A stretch of 64,000 nt of DNA from assembly GCF_052324685.1 (NCBI RefSeq), contig NC_135228.1:15492611-15556610 (forward strand), written 5' to 3'. The stretch comes from Brachyhypopomus gauderio. Its lineage: Eukaryota; Chordata; Actinopteri; Gymnotiformes; Hypopomidae. A model generated the notes under the pieces. It saw nothing but the letters and a program-made list of their open reading frames with translations. It did not search any database and had not been told where the DNA came from. The number at the start of each line of letters is the position of its first letter. Position 1 is the stretch's first letter. Below are positions 1 to 11,462 of this stretch, one piece after another. The translations under genes and the position numbers were made by a program.

Positions 1-1352
1 TCCAACTTCTCCTCAGCGGGCAGGTGGGCGGGGCTTCAGCACAGACCCGCCCATTGGCAGATGGACCACTGAGCTCTGCTCCTGCGCAAAGCGAGGTGCG
101 CGAGGCCTAACGAAAGCAGAAGAAGCTAAACACGTACCACATGAGGCACCGAGAGAGCGTCAACTTCGAAGGGCAATACGTGTGCGTGTGTGTGTGTGTG
201 TGTGTGTGGGGGGGGGGGGTGTTCAAAACAGAGCATTGCACAATCACGTAACCTGAGCTGGCGAGCATGTTTTACCCCCGGCTGGGGCCCCGAGCGGACA
301 CTCCCCACCCCCCAGTGTGGCTTTACAGATGAGGGGAGACGGGGGACGTTAACCGCCCCCTGTACCCATTTTCCCATAAACCTTCTGAGGACACGATGTC
401 AAGCCAAACTGTGCGCTGCCTCTTGAACACACCCCTCCCACTGGCTAGAGGGTGGAGCAGAATCTGGTGGGGGTGTCACCAGGGTGGTGAAGGTGAGGGG
501 TGGGATTGACATGAGGGGTAGGGTGGAGTAGGGCGGGGGTCAACAATGCCGCCCCTCCCCAAGCTGAGGGCAGTGGAAAAGGGGGAGGGGCGCTGGACAT
601 AGAGGAGAAGACAAGGAGACCAATGGGTACACAGAGCCAAACGCAGACCACACTCACAGCTGACCAGAGGGTGCAGGCTACATAAAGGCATTCAGGTCTG
701 CATAACGTGCACACCAAAAATGTATTTTTCCTGAATTCATCACATCCAACCACACAGCCGGGGTCACCCGTCTCATCCCACTGCAACAGGGACGTAAACG
801 TCCCAAAATGAAGCCGCCACACCTGTACGGACTTTTCCATCCGTTTTTATACCACGTCGTGTTATTTAAAGACTCCGCTCTTTAAGTCAGTGCTGGGCTG
901 AGCGAACGTGACCCTCCATCACGTCAGGATATGACCTCGGTCGTCCCTCATCTCAATTAAAACAACGAACCAAAACAGGCCGGTGTCATGAAGGATCAAC
1001 ATGAACTCACTTCAGCGAAGGTGTAGGTTCAGGACACCCTCAACACCCACATTTATGGCAAGAGAGTTTGTAAAGGGCGGCTCGTGGCGACCCAAGTCCT
1101 CCTCGGATAAAACACCGACTCGCTGGGAAGATTCAGCAGGCCCCATCGCTACATCGGTATTCGTCTTTACGTGCCAGCGCCGCACGAACCGTAATGACCG
1201 ACGGGGACGCCGGGTAACGCTGGCCATCACGCGGGGGTGACGTTCAGGGGCGGAACCGCGTCGCTGCACTGTTGGGGGTTAGCGGGAGGCGGGCGGAGTC
1301 CCTAGCGGTGCTGCGCAGGGTGGAGCGGGGGAGGGGTGGGGGGGGGTGTCGG

Positions 1353-1362
1353 GCGCATGCGC
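1353..1362 (+). promoter_or_regulatory. NRF-1-type palindrome GCGCATGCGC in a CpG-rich stretch
   Basis: The ten bases GCGCATGCGC match the NRF-1 consensus core. They lie in a GC-rich, CpG-containing patch (about 1190-1460) that also has GC-box-like sequence. NRF-1 sites are typical of TATA-less CpG promoters, so an unseen transcription start is possible. No first exon could be assigned on either strand, so this is a candidate only. Confidence 0.3.
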
Positions 1363-1646
1363 TGGTGTTGTTTAAATATGTCAGGGCGGCGTGGTTTTAA
1401 TGCGGGCTGTTGGGCCCTGGGGCACATCTTGTTCCGTGTACCAGCCTGCGCCGTCACCGTGTCCCGTCTGTGTAGCCAACGCACCAACAGTCCAAGAGAA
1501 TGAGGGCGAGAACGAGGGGGGGAGAGAGAGAGAGAAAATAAAGAGAAAAAGAGATGGAGAGAGTGAGTGAGAGGATACACATGTAAGGTCACAGCTGTCT
1601 GGTGGTGTGTGTGAGTGGAAGAAAGCGGGATGAGGTAGAGAGGTTA

Positions 1647-1647
<1 letters not shown>

Positions 1648-1734
<87 letters not shown>
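1648..1734. repeat. (CA)n microsatellite, about 43 units
   Basis: Uninterrupted CA dinucleotides run for about 87 bases. Open frames that cross it on either strand are repeat artefacts (poly Thr-His or Cys-Val). Confidence 0.98.
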
Positions 1735-1735
<1 letters not shown>

Positions 1736-2925
1736 GAAGGGCTGTGAAGTAAGGACTTGCTCCCCCTCTGGAGTTTTGCATTGCTCTCTTAAAGGTACAA
1801 GGCCCACCTCAGAATGACCCCCTCTCTATTATGGATCCCTTTTACAGCCGGTCAGTACCATCATGTCTGACTCCCTCTTCCTGGTACACATATGCCCTCC
1901 TGGCTACCAGAACTTGCAGGATTGCTTCACGACTCTTGATCCAAACTGTGTCCGGTTGCTTTCCTCTCTCAGAGTCCCACTCGCACGATAACTCCTCTCT
2001 GTCCCGAGATGTTCCCACAGCCCACCGATGTAGCCTGAAGTCGACATACCGGTCCCTACATCTGTCGCCATTATAGCCTTGGGAGTGGACCACTAATCCC
2101 GCTATAGAAAACGCCTGCGTGCTGTCGGCCTGTCTCTACGGTCGGAGAGCCTCCACACTCATCTTCGCAGGGACTCTGTGTCCCACACGCCGAGCTCCCC
2201 CACCCGGTCTCGCTACTTTGACGGTGTGTGGTGGCAGGTCTCCCCCTGATCTCTCCTTGACCGTGCAAATCAAGAGTCTCCCTCGGTCTTCCTTCCTGCA
2301 CACAGCGTGCACAAACGCACCGAGGCAAGGCCTCCTCTGACAGCTCCACCCTTCCTCTTTAGCAGGGTGTGACCTCTGTGGGAGAGAAAAAACGTCCACC
2401 AAGAAACACATAACAGCCTGTTGGTCTAGGAGAAGAGCGTGTGTGTGTGTGTGTGTGAGCGTGTGTGAGAGGAGAAGGAAAGCGAGAGACAGAGGGAGAG
2501 AGAGTGGGAGGATGTGTGAAGCCAAGCCAACCCAGACAGGACCCTTACTCACAAAGTTCAAGGTCAGAGAGGCCTCGGCAGGGTTTGTGTCGAGTCACAT
2601 GCGCACGCAAGGCACAGAAGGCCCGCGGTGCCAGGCAGAACGGGGCAGTGTTTGATTTCGGTTCGTCACTTCTGCGCTAGGACCGTGCCAGCTCTAGGGC
2701 GGCGCACTTCGCAACTTAACAGTGCCCCAGATGACAGCTGGGAGTCAACAGTTTTATGGACACAAATGATAGCACACAGCACCCACACCCACACCCCACA
2801 CATACACGCCTAGGAGTGTCTCCCAAATGGCTGGCACAGTCACCACAGCAGAGACAGCGAGCTCTTATCTCACCACACCCTACTGACGCAAGCCCTGCTG
2901 CTACTTCCCACAGGCCTCCCGCCCT

Positions 2926-2966
2926 CTCTCTCTCTCTCTCTCTTTCTCTTTCTCTCTCTCTTTCTC
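2926..2966. repeat. (CT)n microsatellite
   Basis: A pyrimidine tract of CT repeats with a few TTT interruptions, followed by a short CA run and a C-rich tail. Confidence 0.9.
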
Positions 2967-3258
2967 TTGTTCACACACACACACTCACCCCCCCCACCCC
3001 CATAACATGCTTAGCTTATTTAAACCTAGCAGCCCATTGGTTTGTGCACACAAAACTTATCTTTGAAACAAATTCCTACAACACAGTCTAAAAAAAGGAA
3101 TAATAAACTTTATGTTGTCCACCCACAAAGGAATAACCCCCCCCTCAAAATCTACATAACCAAAACATCTAGATGTCACATTTTATAAGCTTGGTTTCTG
3201 TTTGCAAGGCCTCTGCTGACTGTGAAGCAGATTAACACCCGAGACAGGAAGGAAGTTT

Positions 3259-3259
3259 C

Positions 3260-3305
<46 letters not shown>
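3259..3305. repeat. (CT)n microsatellite
   Basis: A run of CT dinucleotides with one GT interruption near its left edge. Confidence 0.9.
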
Positions 3306-3308
<3 letters not shown>

Positions 3309-3440
3309 CTGCCTCCCTCTCTTTCGGTCTGTCTGTCTATAGTTCTCTAGACGGGGACTGCTGACTGAAACCACCCTGAAAGAGTGAGTGAGAGATGGAG
3401 TGAGTGAGAGTGGGTGATATCAGCCACTCCCTGAGTGAAG

Positions 3441-3510
3441 ACCTGAGAACACAGACCTGAGAACACAGACCTGAGAACACAGACCTGAGAACACAGACCT
3501 GAGAACACGG
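3441..3510. repeat. 14-bp minisatellite, five copies
   Basis: The unit ACCTGAGAACACAG is repeated head-to-tail five times. The first four copies are identical and the fifth ends in GG instead of AG. No spacers are present, so it is not a CRISPR array. Confidence 0.97.
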
Positions 3511-3950
3511 TCTACTGCCACAGAAGAACAGTGGTGGTGAAGTACACCATGTTTGGTATTTCTGGCTTTTCCTTGAGAATATAACTGGCACTCACATGAT
3601 GAGGCTACACATATGGGATTTGTATCTAGATTACCAACTCGCCTGGCCTCACAAACTGAGCTGAGGGCTGTTCCCTGTGTCCAACGCCAATTGCCACACA
3701 CACAGACAAACGCACACACACACACACACACACTTTCAGACACACCCTCTCCACCCTTGAACACCCCACCCCCTCCACCTCCGCTCCCATTTTTTTTTCT
3801 TCGTTGCAGCCAGTTTGGTAGAACTGCAGGGGTTGCTATGGGGACGAGATTCTTTCCCTGGTTAATGATTGTGCTGCAATGGTAGGGGGTCATTCTGTCA
3901 CATCGCCTCTAATCTGGGGAGACATGGACAATATCCTCACAGCCCCCCGT

Positions 3951-4078
3951 AACACACACACACTCTCACACACACACACACACACACACACACTTCAGTT
4001 CCTTCAGTTCTTCTGATTCCACGCATGCAAAGCCCACCTCCACCCATTCCAACACCAGAAAAAAAAGAATGAATGAAA

Positions 4079-4119
<41 letters not shown>
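3951..4119. repeat. Two (CA)n microsatellites around a short unique segment
   Basis: CA runs occupy about 3951-3992 and 4080-4119, separated by about 85 bases of ordinary sequence. Confidence 0.9.
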
Positions 4120-4121
<2 letters not shown>

Positions 4122-7100
4122 TAGGCCACAGAACACAGCAAAACTCCCTCTTACATTTCCTCCACCCTCCTGAAAGTATGCTTCTGAAAGCCCCAGCGCG
4201 TACACACCCACCCACCCACACCTCTCCTCAGGCAGCACCTACAAAGTAAATGCTCCACAATCATATCAGGCTGGCGCGGCTCTTCCCCCTTCAGCTGGGC
4301 TTCCCTGCGTAAGCAACCACAGGCCTCACGAGGAGAGACTTTTACACCAAAACGGTTCTGTCCGTTTTGGCATTACCAAACTTCCACTGTGAACTCCATT
4401 TGGTCACGCTAGGCCATCCACGGATAAAAAAAACACTTTTGGTTTCATTTTGGAACTTGGTTTCATTTTGCAATTTTTCTCCACTTGGCTTGGTGCTTAC
4501 GAACTGACTCACCTCAGGGTTTCTCGTTGGCTGGTTTGTTTAACGAAGGTTTGAATGTCAGGGGAAGGGCTGCGACGGAGCACGTGCCCACACGGAGAGC
4601 TACGTGTGGAGCCTTGCGTGCTTCCGTGAGGTGGGTGTGGGGGTGGGGGGGGCTTACACCCATGGGACAAAAGGCAGAACTGTCATCGTTCGGCACTATT
4701 AACGACTCGTATCAAACCACAATCACGGAGCGCTTCGTGGGAGCAGCTGAGGGCCGTCAGACCGCCTGCTCGCTGCTCAACGGCACCGTCTCACGTCCGT
4801 CACCGGCCTGCGGCGCCTTCCTGTTATTCACCGCAGTGCATGCGCACGTTCACGAGCGTAGCGTTAAATCGATGGCTAACGCGATAACGGGCAAATGCGA
4901 TGAATCGTACCACCCATGAGGGTTCACTTGGGAATCTGCAGTGCTTTGACAAGATCTCAGGGCACGAGGTCTTGGATATTTGTTGGGTAAATCCAAGCGC
5001 CAAGACCCTTAAGAGGAGGGTAGGTAAGGCCGTGGCAGCTGAGAGTGTGTGGGTTTAGGGAGGTCAGCGAGGCAAGAATGACAGTACAGAAGAGGAAGAA
5101 GACACCTCTGACATTTGAGGGAAACCACAATGACAAGAAACAGAGAGTGGAACGACGAGGCAGTCGGCAGCGGAGAGAGACGAAGACAGCGGGGGACGCC
5201 AACGGTCGTCCGCAAAGTTTCCGTTACTGCAAGAGAAGTGCAGATCAGGTCGCCGCGTTTTTCAAGCCGACGGACCTCCGGAGATGTCGTTTAATTTGCT
5301 TTTTTGCAATGAGCTCATCCTTCGAGATTTCTTAAATGTGACAATCAACCCAACAGCCTCAAGTGAGTCAGGACGAGTCTTCGCCAGAGTGTTCAGCATA
5401 GGATTATGACTGCTAGACACAAAACCAGCTTTTCACTGACGAGCATTGCGTCATTTTCACTGAGACAGTCCGAGGACTGATGCGGTCTCCTTCTGCTCAC
5501 AGAGTGTGGTCTCTCGCAGTGGAGAGTAACTTTAGATCTGCAGGTATAAAAACTGACTCCAGGTCAGCCATTGCTGTGGAGTAAAGAGGGTTTACACTTG
5601 GCTATGTGAGAACACCTTTTATGTTTTATGGCTTGGCATTACCAGATCATAAAAAGCAGACCAGGCTTTCACACATTTTGAAAGTTCTGTCTCAGGGAAT
5701 ACAGCTTGAAACCTGACAGCCCTATGCATGAGGTTTTCCTGCTAACCCTAATTATAATGCCATTACGCATACAGTCCCTGAAAAGACAGGCATACAATGA
5801 GCATTTAAAAAGGGGTAAAAGTCCAATAGAATTTAGTCAAGTCTTCCAAGAAACCCTGTTTTGAAATAGCTCAGTCAGCAGATCAGTTGGGCCTACCTAA
5901 CTAGCACTGTTAAAGAGAAACTGTGTTGAGTGCTTCACACAGAAAAACAAGAAATAATTTGTTTAGATGATGTCCAACAACTAAGCTCCAGTATTATACA
6001 GGCTATGGGTGTGATTGAGTTACTGGAAAAAAGAAGTAAACAAAACAGAAAACTGAGGAAGGGAGGGAGAATGAAGGTGTGGTTAAGCCCTCAGTCACCA
6101 TCTCTACAACCATGCCAAAAAAAAAGGCATGACCTCAGTCACACCCAGAGTGAGTGTACTGTGAACATGGTACCCATGTCCTAAAAATAACCGTCCACTC
6201 TAGGACAGTGACAGACCCCAACTGTCTCAGTGCCTAAAAGGAGCCTCTGCCTCCATAACAGGCCCTTGCTAACCCCAGCTGGGGCGTCTGGGGGCCAGAT
6301 ACTTTGGCCCGTCATGCCAATCCCGGCAACAACATCTCCCTGACAACACCCAAGGGCTGGGACCGGTGGCTGGGCGCTGAGTGTTTAACCAGTTTGACCA
6401 AAGTTTGTCCACAGTCTTAGTTAATGATTGCCAGCTGCTCCGACACGCCCAGACCCAGGCACTTGCTGCTTCCTCCAATGGCAACGCGTCGACACGCTTG
6501 TCTTGTTGGCCCTGCCAACGTCAGGCCCAGCTGCAGCACACCTAGGCCTACACATTTACACCTCTAGAGCTGATCCATGTCACAGGGCTAAAGGTGTCGC
6601 ACTTTTAATAAGGCATCAAAATAAATACCCATTTTTGTTATGGCACATACACCTGCCTTTACAGATCCACACAAAAGAAGGTTGGTTAAGATAAATGTGG
6701 TTTCTATGTATCCTATATTCATTTAGGACATATACTCAGTACTTGTGTTACATGTGGTGTTCATCCAAACTCGTACTGTAACACACCTATGACAGTTGGA
6801 ACACGACAGTCGTGACTTTTAACGTGGTCCTCCTGTCATTTAGCAGACTTAAGTAAATCACACGAAACGAGAGGATCCGCGCTCAAGACGTCCTCAAGAG
6901 GAGTAGTCGAGAGGAACCGCTCAGACACCAGACGTGAACATTTCCATCTAAGGTCCCTGTCACTTTAAGAAACTAAGATGGTGTCTTACTAGCGAGCTGC
7001 ATTCGCTGCGTTTCCTTCCTGCCTCGCGTTGACCACTTAAAACCCGCACCGATAATGAAAGGACGAGGCTCGGACGAACGGGCGCAACGAAACTTATTCA

Positions 7101-7579
7101 AACGTTAAACTACACAATTTTGACGACACCGGGTTTTTTTTTTCCTTTCCTTCCTCACACACGTACTTCGGATAATACTTCACCCGCTCTCCAACTTTCC
7201 GCAGGAGGTTGTTCAGCTAGCGCGGGAGGAGCGGATAGTGGAAGACGGTGGAGCGGGTTAAGCTAAGCTAGCCACGGCGGCGTTACCGTGCTGGTCGCCC
7301 AGCGGCTCGGCTCCGCTCTCCCCCCGGCCACCGTGTTCTTCACGAGGCTGACTCGCTTAGAGGGGGGGTAGTTACCTTACTGCCCCGCCTGCTCATTTGG
7401 GGCTGACGGCTAAGCAAAGTGGGCAAGTGCCCACAGTAAGGGCACGTCGTTCGTTTGTTGACACAATTCTGCAGCGCAGAAATTCGTGTTGGACAGCTCG
7501 AAACCTCAACTCGCCCCAAACGCCGCCACCGGTTTCCGGACAAGAAAAAGTCAATAACGGATAGAAAAAAAAGACTTAC

Positions 7580-7606
7580 TTTCTTATTACGGGTCTCCGT
7601 GTGCAT
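7580..7606 (-). CDS. Possible first coding exon of an unidentified minus-strand gene
   Basis: On the minus strand an ATG at 7606 opens nine codons (MHTETRNKK) that end exactly at a strong donor, AAA|GTAAGT, with phase 0. Position -3 is a purine, as favoured for initiation, and the exon lies in a CpG-rich patch of the kind seen at vertebrate promoters. Nine residues are too few to identify a family, and I found no second exon between here and position 1, so the first intron would exceed 7.5 kb. The exon would lie head-to-head with rbm41, about 1.4 kb away. A chance ATG followed by a donor cannot be excluded. Confidence 0.35.
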
Positions 7607-8178
7607 CTCGGTAGCCGAGCGGGTGCAGTGGTAAAAAGGGGTGGAGTGGAAGGGAGGGGGTCGCTCGGGCGGGGTATATTTGAATAACAGTAATCTTGAT
7701 GGCAGTTTTCACCTTTCAGATCAATTTGGAGAAGAAAGTGGCGGTCGTGGCTTTAGCGAGTCTTATAAATCATGTCCCCGGCGTCGAAGATCCTCTTCCC
7801 GTCCCCTGGCGTCTCTCGGTGTGTGTTGTTGCCGTGTTCAGGGTTGGGCTCAAGCTCTCCGTCTCTCCTCCGCCTCTCCCTGCTTCTGACCCCACCCTGC
7901 GTCCCCACCCCTCAACTGTGTCAATCAGAGGCTACGCAGCCAGCTGCAGAGCAGCTCGAACCGGCGACAGCGCCTAACGTTGCCCAAGTCAGCCTTCGCG
8001 TGATAACAGTCTCTCAAAATCATCGCCATTTTCGGCACACGGTCGCCGTACACACCCTGTCACCTCACCTAATGACGTCGAGATGTACCGGATGTTCCTT
8101 TCTTCTTGACTGCATAGAACTTTAATACACCTGTGTACCGAAACCGAGACGATAGCCGTTTATATATATATACCGATA

Positions 8179-8248
<70 letters not shown>

Positions 8249-8333
8249 ATAACTACATGCGCATGACTGAAAACATATATATGTATATATATGTGTGTGT
8301 GTTTTCAGTCATGCGCATGTAGTTATATTTATA

Positions 8334-8381
<48 letters not shown>

Positions 8382-8406
8382 TATAACTGAATATAACTAC
8401 ATGCGC

Positions 8407-8454
<48 letters not shown>

Positions 8455-8498
8455 TCATGCGCATGTAGTTATATATATATAACTATATAACTACATGC

Positions 8499-8561
<63 letters not shown>

Positions 8562-8974
8562 CTTTCAGTCATGCGCATGTAGTTATATTTAAGGTATTAT
8601 TTATCCTTATTGTTAACCGCAGTGAGGATAAAGCCACAATATTACAACATCATCACGGTGCGCAACATTATAAAAGGTACATGTACATTTAGAAACAGTT
8701 ATTGCCAGTGGGGAATTCACTCTAGAGTGAGTATTCCGTTTCATGAGGCTATCCCAGGGTTAATAGGTTCACTTCTGTACGCAAACGGCTTGGGGATGTT
8801 AAGAACAAAGGGGTATGAAAGTAACTCGGACTACTCTTCGGATAGCAAACATTTTTAAAGATTTCATGAACAATTGTGAAGCATTCCAAACTAACTTTAA
8901 CTACACTTCCCAGAGTTCTTTGTCTGAATAAGAACACTTCCGCTAATACAGGAAGTGGGTCTGTTTTGGAAAGC
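7607..8974. promoter_or_regulatory. Interval upstream of rbm41, probable promoter region
   Basis: This interval separates the rbm41 start codon (plus) from the possible start exon at 7606 (minus). Its left part is GC-rich, with a TATAAA at about 7765. Its middle (8160-8590) is a TA/TG and palindrome cluster. No coding exon is recognised. Shared or bidirectional promoter activity is inference from the arrangement. Confidence 0.35.
8160..8590. repeat. Cluster of AT-rich inverted repeats with (TA)n and (TG)n tracts
   Basis: Two 29-nt arms, 8247-8275 and 8300-8328, are perfect reverse complements around a 24-nt TA/TG loop. Related arms recur at 8391-8408 with 8446-8474, and at 8485-8500 with 8561-8588. 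Every right arm contains CAGTCATGCGCATGTAG. Long (TA)n runs (about 8190-8242 and 8338-8377) and (TG)n runs fill the loops and spacers, and a GCGCGCGCG run lies at 8551-8559. The DNA could extrude cruciforms or hairpins. Confidence 0.92.
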
Positions 8975-11429
8975 ATGAAGCGGTAAGAAATAAACACTTG
9001 ATCGTATTTACCTAACCTTTTACTTCCTGATTAAATGATGCAAATACTATTTTAGATTTATACTAAGTCGTCATAAGTCATCTAAACAGCTAATTGTACA
9101 TGGTTAGAAAACCAACAAGTACGTTACCTCGCTAATTTAGCTATTATAGTTAACGTTAGTAAGAGCTGAAGTGGGCCGGGGGAAGACTACCCGAAAGACT
9201 AGCTAAATCCACTGTCGCGATCTTATTGACATTTATTCAAATATTTTTTTTATTCAGTGATCTGAATGCCAAATGCAACCAAAGCAATACATTACAATCA
9301 ACCACATGCACAATCATAGACTAATAATGGGTTAATGAAGCTTTCAGAGAGTGTTAGCTAGTGTCTGAGAAACAAAATTTACTATAAAACTGACAGTGAT
9401 TGTACTGTCCATCTGGAATACTTAAAACTGAAATGCTTACAACAAAAACATTTAGCTGAATGTTAAAACAAAGTGACGTCTATTTAATGTATATTTTAAC
9501 ATGCACACAGAAGACATTGATGTTCTAAGATGGGCTTTTGATCACTTCACTCAGAGCATGTCTTTGTATACAACCATGATTGACACCCTGGAACATGCTC
9601 TTCGGCACACCTGTAATCACAAATGAAATTACCAGTGAGGTGTTCACTTCTCTTGGTTAAGCTTTCAGTATAGTTTTAATATTAATGAATTTGTTTGGAG
9701 ATTTTGATTAGTTGTACTGTGATTTAATAATACTGATTATAATAATGTTGTCACTTTAAAAAACCTCTGATGGGCCATAATGCCCTGTGCTTATGGTAGT
9801 TTAGTTACTGAACTACCAATTTGTCACCTCTACAGATACACTGGCAATTATCATAGTGACCATAGCCTCATTTATTAATAACACACACATTTTGTTGGGT
9901 ACACGGCAACAGGTAGCTCAAAACATTATGAAGTAAAGTACAAAGTTTTCCATTTAAAAGTGAAGCAAATTAGCGTAGATTTCTCTGAGAAAACTGAACT
10001 CAAAATTCATTATGGTTCCTGGAAATGTATAGGACATGTAAATAATACGTGTTTGGATAATCTGCTTGCTTGTTTTTGTGGGTTTATTGTTTATATGTGG
10101 TTTTTTTTGCTCCTTATTGTTTTATTTCCTTTCAAAGATATTACACGTAAATCATTTTTCAGAAGTTCACCAGCAAGTCTTGCAACCTTGTTGGGTGGAG
10201 ACGTAGCATCTTGAAAGTCAGGAGGCAAACCCACATGTGTTTTTATAAATGTTTGCTGGGCTATGATTCAGGCTGAACTTATCCTTCCACTATTGTAAAC
10301 ATCTTAAACCCTGTAAAATTTAGGACCTGTTCCTGGATGGTGTTAATGGTGTTACATCCCACAGGGCGTTCCTTGCTAGGTTATTAGGCTATTTTCTGGG
10401 CTAGCATGGTTAGCTAAGCTAAAGTAACATTTTACCAAAGCAGATTTTAACCTATTGTCAGGCTTACAATAGTACGACATGCATACTGCTACTATTATGT
10501 ATACACATGATCAAGGATTTTAAGTTCAGCAAGTCAGTACTTGAAGTCATCCTGCGAAGTTGTCAGTTAGTTAATGGGTGTGAGCGTTTTGAAGAAGGGT
10601 GGGGCAGGCAGTGTCCTGGTCCACGCCCATCTATTTAACTACTGCTTTTTTTCCTCCTGTTGTTGGATGAGGGCTGAATAACATACCAGCCTATACTAAA
10701 TGGAAGTTTCTGCGTAGCACTTGAATGCAGTATAAATGAGTCTATTTAAACCTGACTAAACCTGAATTTGGAATGTATTTTGAGGGTTTGCTTTTGAGTG
10801 TCCAGCCCTTTGAAAGTCATAGGCAATTAGCCACACCCTGTTAGTCCATTAGTGAGGCCTTTCGTGTTTCCTCCTCAAAACGCCACTGCTTCCCCTCTTT
10901 CCACATTCATTCTCTCTGATGCCCTCTGCAGGGTTGCCCGTCGAGCTTGTGACGACGGCCCCGTCCCCGAGGAGCAGGAGACCGAGGGCCAGCGGCAGCT
11001 CCACAGCCTTCTTCTTCAGCAGCTCCACACGGACGTCGACATCGACCGGTAACCCGGGCAAAGCCACCGTTTAACCGTAGCCACACAGTGTAGAATCAGA
11101 ACCCGTTAAATGACACCCAGAGCTGGGGTGGGATGGGGGTGTGAGACTCTGGACCGCTTTCATTTGACTGGACCGAATATGCCCCCCCCCATAAACTGAG
11201 CTATATCTAATAGCACTACAAAAGTGCACAGTACACAAAACCCATAGCAAGACCACAGTTCCTTCATGTTTGCACAGTAATGTTTATATTTTACAGCAAC
11301 ACCCAAATCCATGTTCCTAGAGTGCCAAACCCACCCTAGTGTTTATTCTGTGTGTGCAAATGTAAAAACCCCCTAACGTGCACGTGTGACAGCATGCTGG
11401 ACGTGTACCTACAGCCGTCTTTTCCCTGT

Positions 11430-11462
<33 letters not shown>

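Larger units (their letters stand above)
1..7579. other. Stretch without a recognisable exon
   Basis: I find no exon here that I can tie to a known protein. The open frames present are short, low in complexity, or arise from (CA)n, (GT)n and (CT)n tracts. The stretch holds several microsatellites, a 14-bp minisatellite (3441-3510) and CpG-rich patches near 1000-1460, 4550-4900 and 7000-7640. If the start exon at 7580-7606 is real, this stretch is mostly the first intron of that minus-strand gene. A 5080-5220 patch is rich in basic codons on the plus strand but has no convincing splice sites. Confidence 0.5.

Noticed and set aside
4485-4919. 144-codon plus-strand open frame in a CpG-rich patch
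   Set aside because: No domain, no splice sites in register, and composition explained by local GC content.
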